Origin: an uncultured Bacilli bacterium
GTDB lineage: Bacteria; Bacillota_I; Bacilli_A; RF39; UBA660
Length of the DNA: 64,000 nucleotides
Assembly: GCA_910587725.1 (NCBI GenBank)
Contig: CAJUNG010000002.1
Coordinates: 1-64,000 of the forward strand
Direction of reading: 5' to 3'
Part shown: positions 35,306-42,142 of the stretch, one piece after another
Position numbering within the stretch: position 1 is the stretch's first letter
Layout of the letters: each line of letters begins with the position of its first letter
Notes under the pieces: model-generated
Told to the model about the DNA's origin: nothing
The model's input: the letters and a program-made list of their open reading frames with translations, nothing else
The model's database searches: none
Program-made: the position numbers and the translations under genes

Positions 35306-35755
35306 CTAATTTTCCTTTTTGCCAATTAAATAATCATTATAATCTATTATTCTGGTTAAACCATCGCCCCTAAAAGTATCAAGAAACATCATAGTTTTTA
35401 AATCTTCTTCATTTTTTGGATTTAATATAAATCCTTTTGAAATTAAGAAAATCATTGTCATAACTAAATCTAGACCAAGAGCAACACATATTTTTATGGT
35501 TTTCTCTTTATCATTGATATAATTATATATATGCTTGTGTAATGTCGTTCTAGAGAAATCATTTACAAGCGCTAAAACTAAATCCTGTTGTTTCCATTTT
35601 TTACTTTCAAAGACCTCAGAAACTAAATTATAAAATGGTTCAGAATATAGCGATTGACTGGATATGACTACACCAATATATTGGATAAACTCTGCATATC
35701 CCTCGTCATTCTTATAAGATGACGATAAATCATAATTTGGAATTTTTGGTATAAT
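35306..35755 (-). pseudogene. XRE-like regulator frame without a start codon
   Basis: An open frame of 149 codons follows an in-frame TAG (35756-35758) and has no ATG, GTG or TTG until far inside. The product reads as a real protein: PKIPNYDLSSSYKNDEGYAE, then a helix-turn-helix-like section (ALVNDFSRTTLHKHIYNYIN…IKICVALGLDL) typical of small element-borne XRE-type proteins. A site AAAGGTGG with an ATG sits upstream in another frame, so a short frameshift near 35750 has probably inactivated it, or it is read by programmed slippage. It may once have controlled the repeated leaders. Confidence 0.6.
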
Positions 35756-35886
35756 CTACATGCAACATATAGCATACCACCTTTCTAAAAAATGATTTTT
35801 TCATCACATAATTTCGTGACAAAACATATTATACACATTTTTTTAGTAAAATCAATCTTTTATCGCAAAATAAAAAATTAGTATAT

Positions 35887-35916
35887 AAAAAAGTAGCAAC
35901 TAATTTTCGCTACTTT
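35887..35916 (-). terminator. Terminator of the 435-residue protein gene
   Basis: AAAGTAGC…GCTACTTTTTTATA on the minus strand overlaps the stop codon at 35900. Confidence 0.75.
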
Positions 35917-37207
35917 GTGAACTTTTAGGTTTTAAAACTTTAGATTGACCTTTTGGATTTCTATTAATATTTGCAGCTATTTCAAATTGCTCACTAATCA
36001 ATCTAAAATAATCATCTTTATTTGCACTAACTAAAGCGCATATTTCATCAAATGATTTATCAATAAATAATTTTGGAGATAGTGGGTCAAGTTCTTCTTG
36101 AACAATACCTTTTCTGATATCAATTTTTGCACCAAAAGCATTTAATTCATTCGAAATAACACCTAAAGCTTCATTATCTCCTAATCTTGCTTGTAAAGAA
36201 GATAAAATATTTTGAATTTCTCCACTTGATATAGTTCCATCAGATAAATTTGGTAAGCCATATTCTTCATTAGCAATAGTTTCTACACGATAATCTCCCT
36301 CATAGTGATGTTTTTCAGAATGAAATATTATACTAATACAATCATTACTTTTATATACTTGTAATGAATGATGAATAGCGTCTCCTGTTCCAATTCTAAA
36401 CATCATTGCAGATTTAATATTATCTTCACTTAACAATGGATAATCTTTTGCATACATATTAAGAGGAAAATAATCACTTGCAGAAACATTGGTACTTTCA
36501 AAACAAATACCACGCATATAATGGCAAAGACCTTTTTGTTCCAATTCATTAATTCCATATATTACATTATTATTTCTTATATAAGCATATTTATCTTGAG
36601 AATCATCCCATTTAATAAAACGATGTGGTCCATAAGTATAGGTTTGTTCAAATACTCCATCAAATTGTTCATTTCTATAACTATTTTTATGAATTCTATT
36701 AAATAATGGTTGTTTAACATTTCTTCCATCATAAACTACATCTTGTAAATATCTTATTGCCATTTTAACTCCATTATTAACAAACATACCAACTGAATTA
36801 GCCATTTCTCGTTCAAAAACCAATTCATGTTCTCCATCAGTAAAAGTCATTTTAGTAATGATTGGAGTCTCGCCACCTATATAATAAAGACTTTCTTCTG
36901 TTCTTAAGGGACTGGTTGAAATAACACTATTAAACTTCTTTGCTCCACTAAAATTTAATAAATCTGCATTACCTGTGTAAATTGCATTATAAGTAATATC
37001 ATTTTTTTCATCCTTTATTTCAATAGATGGAGTATTATAATCAATTTTTTTAATACTATAATCTTCTGTTCTTGATTCATCTACTGGAATATTGAAAAAT
37101 TTTGCTACATCTAATAATGTTGCCTTTCCATCTGTTCTTTCCCCTGTATATCTTTTATAAGTCCTTTTTATTGCCCTTTTTAAATATTCTATTCTATCTT
37201 GGTACAT
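35900..37207 (-). CDS. Large element protein of unknown function
   Basis: A 435-residue soluble-looking protein without signal peptide or membrane segments and without a recognised motif. The first 35 residues are basic (RAIKRTYKRYTGERTDGK), the middle is beta-rich with many aromatic residues (FEQTYTYGPHRFIKWDDSQDKYAYI), and the end is lysine- and serine-rich. AAGGAGGG precedes the ATG, and it has its own terminator. It is the largest gene of the element after the mobility functions and lies next to the right end, where cargo is common. A structural, defence or regulatory role cannot be told apart from sequence. Confidence 0.7.
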   Translation of the reverse strand: MYQDRIEYLKRAIKRTYKRYTGERTDGKATLLDVAKFFNIPVDESRTEDYSIKKIDYNTPSIEIKDEKNDITYNAIYTGNADLLNFSGAKKFNSVISTSPLRTEESLYYIGGETPIITKMTFTDGEHELVFEREMANSVGMFVNNGVKMAIRYLQDVVYDGRNVKQPLFNRIHKNSYRNEQFDGVFEQTYTYGPHRFIKWDDSQDKYAYIRNNNVIYGINELEQKGLCHYMRGICFESTNVSASDYFPLNMYAKDYPLLSEDNIKSAMMFRIGTGDAIHHSLQVYKSNDCISIIFHSEKHHYEGDYRVETIANEEYGLPNLSDGTISSGEIQNILSSLQARLGDNEALGVISNELNAFGAKIDIRKGIVQEELDPLSPKLFIDKSFDEICALVSANKDDYFRLISEQFEIAANINRNPKGQSKVLKPKSSQSSEN

Positions 37208-37386
37208 AAAAACCCTCCTTGATTGCTTATTATTATATCATGTTTTTACATTAATTTAACAATATTTTACTAATTTATTAAAAAAATGCTTATAGAATTG
37301 ATATAAATATATTTTTTATATACTTTTTTACCAATTAAAATTGTATTTAAGCCTTATTTTATAGATAGTTTTACTATTTTTAATCG

Positions 37387-37407
37387 GTGCCGAAAATGGT
37401 GCCATAA
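37387..37407 (+). promoter_or_regulatory. Probable integrase arm-binding repeat, right end
   Basis: GTGCCGAAAATGGTGCCATA matches the repeat at 30208-30229 in the same orientation. It lies about 240 bases inside the right core site. Confidence 0.5.
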
Positions 37408-37460
37408 CAGATATTATGTTATATCAAGTTATATCACTTTATAATACTTTTCAAAAATAA

Positions 37461-37492
37461 TAAAAATGCCTTGAAATCGTTTAAAATCAAGA
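37461..37492 (-). terminator. Terminator of the intact tRNA-Arg
   Basis: On the minus strand CTTGA…TCAAG is followed by GCATTTTTATT, 16 bases past the tRNA CCA end. Confidence 0.65.
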
Positions 37493-37507
37493 CATTTTAT
37501 AATCATC

Positions 37508-37584
37508 TGGCGTCCTTGAGTGGATTCGAACCACCGACTTACGACTTAGGAGGTCGTTACTCTATCCAACTGAGTTACAAGGAC
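37508..37584 (-). tRNA. tRNA-Arg (anticodon CCT), element-borne copy
   Basis: Acceptor GTCCTTG pairs with CAAGGAC, then G73 and an encoded CCA. The D arm is ACTCAGTTGGATAGAGT, the anticodon stem-loop ACGAC-CTCCTAA-GTCGT, and the T arm GGTGG-TTCGAAT-CCACT. All stems are intact. It lies inside the integrated element, 55 bases from the core of the right attachment site, and would read AGG codons in place of the tRNA the element has split. Confidence 0.95.
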
Positions 37585-37639
37585 AGGTTTTTGCCTATAT
37601 TTCAAGGCTTTATCAAATTTTCTTGCCCTCCATCACACT

Positions 37640-37679
37640 CTTAGGAGGCAATTGCGTTATCCTATTACGCTACGAGAAC
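37640..37679 (-). pseudogene. 5' half of the interrupted tRNA-Arg(CCT), right attachment site
   Basis: The minus strand reads GTTCTCG-TA, the D arm GCGTAATAGGATAACGC, then AATTGCCTCCTAAG, after which it departs from tRNA sequence (AGTGTG…). The missing 3' half is at 30053-30098. Fused at the CCTCCTAAG core they give a complete 77-base tRNA with every stem paired. Confidence 0.88.
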
Positions 37680-37755
37680 ATCTCATTCCCTTACAAAATA
37701 GAGGGAATAATTATATTTTAAAGTCCCCCCTTTGCTCATCAAGTGTAAACACACG

Positions 37756-37794
37756 CTCAGGAGGGATTCGTTTTATCCATTAAACTATGAGGAC
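37756..37794 (-). pseudogene. Older orphan 5' half of a tRNA-Arg(CCT)
   Basis: GTCCTCA-TA, the D arm GTTTAATGGATAAAAC and AATCCCTCCTGAG are followed by GCGTGTG, which does not complete the anticodon stem. The sequence after the core resembles that after the core at 37640 (AGNGTGTG). No matching 3' half (…TGAGGAC-N-CCA) is found in the window. It is best explained as the right junction of an earlier insertion. Confidence 0.7.
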
Positions 37795-37804
37795 AGAAAA
37801 AATG

Positions 37805-38314
37805 CTATCGCAAATAATTGAGAATGAGCAAAAACAAAAAAGATGTCGCAAACGATATTTGTTTTTCAAAACCATAATATCGTTCATAAATAGAAACAAT
37901 ATCATCAATAAAATCAACAATCCAACTTTCTAAATATTTCGGAATGTGTTTTCCAACAGGAAACATATGACTGACAATGATATCTTCTTCAACTTCCGTC
38001 AAATTAAATTTTTCCTTAGCTGTTTTTAAAGCATATTCTGGATGATTAACGAGTGTTTTTAGTTTCTCTTTTCTTTTTAATTCTTGATTATCTTCAAAAA
38101 AGAAATCATGAAGTAATGCTCCTCTTGCTACTGCCTTTTCATTTAATCTTAAGCTTGCACAAATATGATAAGAAATTTTTGCAACTCGTAGAGAATGGTC
38201 ATATCGATTCAACCCATGATGTACTAATTTTTTTAATCCTTGAAAATTTTCCTCATCTAAAATCTCTTTGGTATATTCATAAAATCTTTCGCACTGATTT
38301 GCGTGATTTATCAT
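37805..38314 (-). CDS. HD-domain protein
   Basis: A 169-residue HD-superfamily protein with HGLNRYDHSLRVA, ALLHDFFFE (HD) and VSHMFPVG, ending in DFIDDIVSIYERYYG and a hydrophobic tail. The substrate is unknown. It is the first chromosomal gene beyond the tRNA-Arg junctions and ends only ten bases from the oldest tRNA half; the hydrophobic end (FLFLLILNYLR) could be native or altered by insertion events. The ribosome site is weak. Confidence 0.75.
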   Translation of the reverse strand: MINHANQCERFYEYTKEILDEENFQGLKKLVHHGLNRYDHSLRVAKISYHICASLRLNEKAVARGALLHDFFFEDNQELKRKEKLKTLVNHPEYALKTAKEKFNLTEVEEDIIVSHMFPVGKHIPKYLESWIVDFIDDIVSIYERYYGFEKQISFATSFLFLLILNYLR

Positions 38315-38397
38315 CTAAGTTCACACTGCCTTCCCTTTTTTTGCCATTATCAATATAGCATAAATCAAAAAAATGTTCAAGAGGTAATTTTTTCATT

Positions 38398-39693
38398 CTA
38401 TCCGATTTCTTTTAATAATTGGTTCATCTCTTTAGACTCCTCTTCACTTGCCTCTTTACTTACTAATTCTTGATCAAACCATGTTGGATTCTTTTGATTT
38501 ACTATCATTTTTGTATCTCTGCTAGAAGCGTATCTTTGTTTATTTCTTTCTTTATATTCCTTTTCTGTTAATTTTAACGCATCCTCTACCGTTTCGATAT
38601 GGAGTCGTTGCCATTGAGCGGCAATTGTTTCGACAAAATTTTTCACTAGCTTCTTATTATTTATATGCAAAACATATGCAATTAAGACATTGACAACACC
38701 CGGATTCAAGCGAAAATCTATCATTAACTCTTCAACTAAGCGTAAATCTTTTGCTGCTGGTTCCCCACTTTTACATTTACTTGCCAATAAATCATAAGGA
38801 GATGTTGTTTCAAAAGAGTAAATTAGACGAGCTCGTTTCGAAGTATCCCCTTTCGGATTTCTTAAATATTCCGGTTGTGTTTTATAAACTACCGTCGGAA
38901 GACGTCCGCTGTTTTCAAATTGATAATAATTTCGACAAGATTTTCGCAGGTCTGCTTTATCAATTGTTCCCCTTTCGTTCAAGTGGTCCCTGATTAAACT
39001 GACTAGTACTTCTAAATCTAATTTATAAATATAGGCAAGGGACGCAATTAAATCTAGAGTTTCTTCATTAAAACATTTCTCCGATACCATATTTTTAGGA
39101 ATCGATTCAATCAATAAATTAAAATCAATTCCTGAACGGATATGTAAGTTGTTACTTGTTCTTTCTAAAATATCCTCCTGTTCAAAAGCAAAACTTCCGG
39201 ATACAGGAGTAAAGCAATCATTAAAGTTTTTGCTTACCTCTTCGTAATCTTTTAAAGATACTCTCGGTACTTTAAAATATTTGACAATTTTGTCATATTC
39301 CTTTTTTCCAACATTATTATATAACACAATATTTAAAATCGGGTGATTTAAAAATTCACTTGCAGAAAGTGGTGCATAGATTAAATATGCGTATTCGTTA
39401 ACATTTGATTTTTTTAAGTAAGTTTTCATCAGCCCTACTGCTTCTAACTTTTCGCGGGAATCAATAATTGCTTCTAATTTTAATTGCATTGATGTCATTA
39501 AATGATGATGTGTAAAAGTCTCACTTAAAATTTCTGCTTTTTCTAAGTCATCGAGTAAAGTGAAATATAAGCTTACTGCAGAAAAGCCAATAATCGGTTG
39601 ATATAATAATGTAATCAATCGTCTATCTAAATCACTTATCGTGCTTTTTTTTAGCACCGTGTAAGTATCGGCTGGCAAAATAGTTAGATGCAT
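38398..39693 (-). CDS. dnaB: DnaB/DnaD-type replication initiation and membrane attachment protein
   Basis: The 431-residue protein resembles the B. subtilis-type DnaB primosome protein (not the replicative helicase). It starts with a winged-helix-like domain (SDLDRRLITLLYQPIIGFSAVSLY) and contains DnaD-like helical domains (…LIDSIPKNMVSEKCFNEETLDLIASLAYIYKLD… and …NPGVVNVLIAYVLHINNKKL). It helps load helicase at origins. A GTG at 39702 is possible, but the ATG at 39693 fits GAGGGAG better. The dnaI gene that usually follows is not here; the next gene is the HD protein. Confidence 0.8.
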   Translation of the reverse strand: MHLTILPADTYTVLKKSTISDLDRRLITLLYQPIIGFSAVSLYFTLLDDLEKAEILSETFTHHHLMTSMQLKLEAIIDSREKLEAVGLMKTYLKKSNVNEYAYLIYAPLSASEFLNHPILNIVLYNNVGKKEYDKIVKYFKVPRVSLKDYEEVSKNFNDCFTPVSGSFAFEQEDILERTSNNLHIRSGIDFNLLIESIPKNMVSEKCFNEETLDLIASLAYIYKLDLEVLVSLIRDHLNERGTIDKADLRKSCRNYYQFENSGRLPTVVYKTQPEYLRNPKGDTSKRARLIYSFETTSPYDLLASKCKSGEPAAKDLRLVEELMIDFRLNPGVVNVLIAYVLHINNKKLVKNFVETIAAQWQRLHIETVEDALKLTEKEYKERNKQRYASSRDTKMIVNQKNPTWFDQELVSKEASEEESKEMNQLLKEIG

Positions 39694-39820
39694 CGCTTTC
39701 ACTCCCTCTTTTTTTATCTACCTTTTCATTGTATCATAACTTAAACATTTTTCGAAGAGACATCAATCAAATTTTATCAATTCTTTCAAAATTCTAATTT
39801 TATAAACCAACATTCTTTTA

Positions 39821-39849
39821 TTGAAAAATCTTAAGAATAACGATATAAT
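39821..39849 (+). promoter_or_regulatory. Sigma-A-type promoter for the CPBP-phosphoesterase pair
   Basis: TTGAAA and TATAAT are separated by 17 bases, 31 bases ahead of the ATG at 39880. Confidence 0.75.
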
Positions 39850-39879
39850 GTTATTAAATAAAAAATGAGGAGGCTTTTT

Positions 39880-40815
39880 ATGCATTTTGATGTGATTTTG
39901 TCGTTTTTATTTGTAGGAATTTTACCTAGTTATATCTATCTTAAAAAATATCCCACAACTTATCAGAAACCAAGAGGATTTGTCTTTTCTTGTGTGCTAC
40001 TATTATTTCCTATCATCATTTTCACGCTTTATCAAATGATGCCTAATCGAATGGGAAATTGGAAAGATTTTCTTCTTGCTGGAACCCTTACTTTGGGATT
40101 TAACTATCTTGCTTTAACGGGAAGGATTGCCATGAATAAACTTTTAAAGTCGGCGCTTGCCTTACTTTTCTTTTTCTTCGGTAGTCTGATTCAATTTGTT
40201 CCTATTTTTTTGTTTTCTATTCCCCTAGATGCAGTTTCTCCTGTTGTAGAGACATATCTTACCCTATTTTCTGATACTTTCTTAGTAACTGTTTTAGGGT
40301 TTATGTATTACGATGAAATTAAATCAGGAATTCTTCTTTTCAAGAAAAACTTCAATGAAATCTTTGATACTGCATTTAAGTATTGGTTACTTGGATTTAT
40401 TGGGATGGTTGTTAGTAATTTATTCATCTCTCTTCTTTTTCCTTCTGCGGTTTCAGGAAATGAAGATACTATCCAAGGAATGATTTCGGTTAGTCCTTGG
40501 ATTATGTTGATTACTGCCGGGTTAATCGGTCCAATCGTAGAGGAGTTAGTATTCCGACAAGCATTTAAAGATGTCATTTTACCTCCTAAAGTCTATGTTC
40601 TTTCTAGTGGTATTATCTTTGGACTGCTTCATGTTATCTTTGCTTATACCTCACTTCTTGATTTTATTTATGTTATTCCCTACTCTGCTCTTGGTATCAG
40701 TTTTGCTTATACTGTATATAAAACCGATAATATCACCTCTTCGATGATTATGCATATTTTACATAATTCCTTTGTGGTTGGTCTATCCATCTTATCGGGG
40801 TTGATTCTTCTATGA
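39880..40815 (+). CDS. CPBP-family intramembrane metalloprotease
   Basis: A 311-residue membrane protein with about eight hydrophobic segments and the CPBP (Abi) motifs: EELVFRQAFKD (EExxxR) near residue 220, GLLHVIF (FxxxH-like) and HILHNS near the end. These proteases cut substrates in the membrane; in bacteria some act in bacteriocin self-immunity or prenyl-related processing. GAGGAGG lies seven bases before the ATG at 39880. The next gene overlaps its stop by four bases. Confidence 0.88.
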   Translation: MHFDVILSFLFVGILPSYIYLKKYPTTYQKPRGFVFSCVLLLFPIIIFTLYQMMPNRMGNWKDFLLAGTLTLGFNYLALTGRIAMNKLLKSALALLFFFFGSLIQFVPIFLFSIPLDAVSPVVETYLTLFSDTFLVTVLGFMYYDEIKSGILLFKKNFNEIFDTAFKYWLLGFIGMVVSNLFISLLFPSAVSGNEDTIQGMISVSPWIMLITAGLIGPIVEELVFRQAFKDVILPPKVYVLSSGIIFGLLHVIFAYTSLLDFIYVIPYSALGISFAYTVYKTDNITSSMIMHILHNSFVVGLSILSGLILL

Positions 40816-41750
40816 AGGGACGCGTTGAAAAAAATGAGAATTTAGCAAAAGAAATCGAGAAGGAAAAGAAAAAACAAGAGTTTGAAGAAAAAAGGGTTCT
40901 ACTTGAAAAAAAAGCACGAAAGATAATTAAGATTTTTTCCCTTGTCTTTTTGATACTTACTAGTTTTTTTTACTACACCCGTTTTTTAGAACCTAGTATG
41001 TTGTTGGTTTCAGAAATACGTATCGAAAATGCAAAAGTTCCCGCTTCTTTATCGGGATTAAAACTTTTACACTTTTCTGATTTACATTACAAAACGACAA
41101 CGAATGAAGCGTTTTTAATTAAATTAGTAGATTCAGTTAACGCGTTAAAACCAGATATCATCGTTTTTACGGGAGACTTACTAGAAAGTGAGGTTTCTTA
41201 TACAAAAGAGGACTACCAAGTATTAACCGAAAAGTTATCCGAACTTGCTTGTACGATTTCTAAGTATTATGTAAAGGGTGAAGAAGATTATGAAAATGAT
41301 GGAATTATCGAAATCATTATGAAAGATGCAGGATTTATTCTTCTTGATAATCTCCATGATACAATTTATGGTACAGTCGATGAAAAAATCCAGATTTATG
41401 GACTGGGGATTCAGGGAAAGAACGATTTTCATCAAGAAGAAACTTTTCAAGAATTTACTCCGGATGTTTTTTCTATCGCCCTATTTCATGAACCAGACAG
41501 TATCGATAAATTAGCAAATTATCCGGTGGATATCGCACTTAGTGGACACTCTCACAACAATCAGTTACAAATCCCTTTAATTCATTCTTTATTAAAAAAA
41601 GAGGGAGCTACCGCTTATCTAAATGGACATTATATTCTTTCTAATACTCATCTTTTTGTTAATTCTGGTTTAGGAACCGATAACGGATTAAAACTTCGTT
41701 TTCTGTCCTTCCCTACACTAAATTTTTATCGTTTCGTTCGTCCTAACTAA
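40812..41750 (+). CDS. Membrane-anchored metallophosphoesterase, active site partly altered
   Basis: The protein starts with a charged coiled stretch, then a transmembrane helix (IIKIFSLVFLILTSFFYYT) and a calcineurin-like phosphoesterase domain similar to YkuE/YaeI. LLHFSDLHYK (D-x-H), TGDLLE (GD), LFHEPD and LSGHSHNN (GHxH) are present. The usual GNHD/E loop reads KGEEDY, so the conserved Asn and catalytic His are missing. Activity is therefore uncertain. ATGA overlap with the CPBP gene shows coupling. Length 312 is normal. Confidence 0.82.
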   Translation: MKGRVEKNENLAKEIEKEKKKQEFEEKRVLLEKKARKIIKIFSLVFLILTSFFYYTRFLEPSMLLVSEIRIENAKVPASLSGLKLLHFSDLHYKTTTNEAFLIKLVDSVNALKPDIIVFTGDLLESEVSYTKEDYQVLTEKLSELACTISKYYVKGEEDYENDGIIEIIMKDAGFILLDNLHDTIYGTVDEKIQIYGLGIQGKNDFHQEETFQEFTPDVFSIALFHEPDSIDKLANYPVDIALSGHSHNNQLQIPLIHSLLKKEGATAYLNGHYILSNTHLFVNSGLGTDNGLKLRFLSFPTLNFYRFVRPN

Positions 41751-41752
41751 AA

Positions 41753-41783
41753 ATGTGCTTAGGTTTTTCCTAGGCACATCTTT
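41753..41783. terminator. Bidirectional terminator between convergent genes
   Basis: ATGTGCTTAGG-tttttCCTAGGCACAT forms a ten- to eleven-base stem (one G-T pair) with T runs on both sides. It serves the plus-strand pair ending at 41750 and the minus-strand ABC operon ending at 41789. Confidence 0.85.
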
Positions 41784-41788
41784 TTTAT

Positions 41789-42142
41789 TTAACGAATCTC
41801 TTTTAAAATTTCTTCTTTCGATAGTCCTAATTTTTCTAATTCTTGGACTTTTTCTTTAATTTCTTTGAGTATTTGTTTTTTCTTATCATTTTTTATCGCT
41901 TCTGTATTTTCAACGATGAAGGTTCCTTTCGTCGAAATGGTTACGATAATTCCTTTTTCTTCTAAAAGGTCATATGCTTTTTTTACTGTATTCGGATTAA
42001 TTCCTAAATCACTTGCTAACACCCGGACAGAAGGAATCTTTTCTCCCTCTTTTAAAGCTCCTGCGGATACGAAACGTTCAATTTCTTTGACAATTTGTAA
42101 ATAAATAGATTCTTTTTTTCGATAATCAAGATTAATTAACAT
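41789..42142 (-). CDS. GntR-family regulator, YtrA type
   Basis: The 117-residue protein has an N-terminal winged helix (IYLQIVKEIERFVSAGALKEGEKIPSVRVLASDLGINPNTVKKAYDLLEEKGII) and only a short helical tail, as in the YtrA subfamily that controls ABC transporters. It is the last gene of the ATPase-permease operon and follows the permease stop directly, with GAGGG ahead of the ATG. It probably represses its own operon through the inverted repeat at 44951-44973, which is an inference. Confidence 0.9.
   Translation of the reverse strand: MLINLDYRKKESIYLQIVKEIERFVSAGALKEGEKIPSVRVLASDLGINPNTVKKAYDLLEEKGIIVTISTKGTFIVENTEAIKNDKKKQILKEIKEKVQELEKLGLSKEEILKEIR

Larger units (their letters stand above)
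30090..37648. mobile_element. Integrative element with CRESS-type Rep, inserted in tRNA-Arg(CCT)
   Basis: A 7.56-kb element bounded by the 9-bp core CTTAGGAGG in the anticodon loop of tRNA-Arg(CCT). Its minus-strand genes are an unknown 435-residue protein, a start-less XRE protein, two small proteins, Rep, an FtsK-like translocase, an excisionase and a tyrosine integrase next to the left end. It carries an intact tRNA-Arg(CCT) just inside the right end. No relaxase of a standard family and no conjugation channel are seen, so it is either an element mobilised by a helper or one excising and replicating by rolling circle. Confidence 0.85.

Noticed and set aside
35900..37207. Capsid protein of a virus-like element
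   Set aside because: The CRESS Rep makes this tempting, but the protein shows no recognisable capsid features, and nothing else suggests a virion.
37640..37794. Two additional intact tRNA genes
   Set aside because: Both have a good 5' half but no 3' half adjacent, so they cannot fold as tRNAs and are recorded as split remnants.
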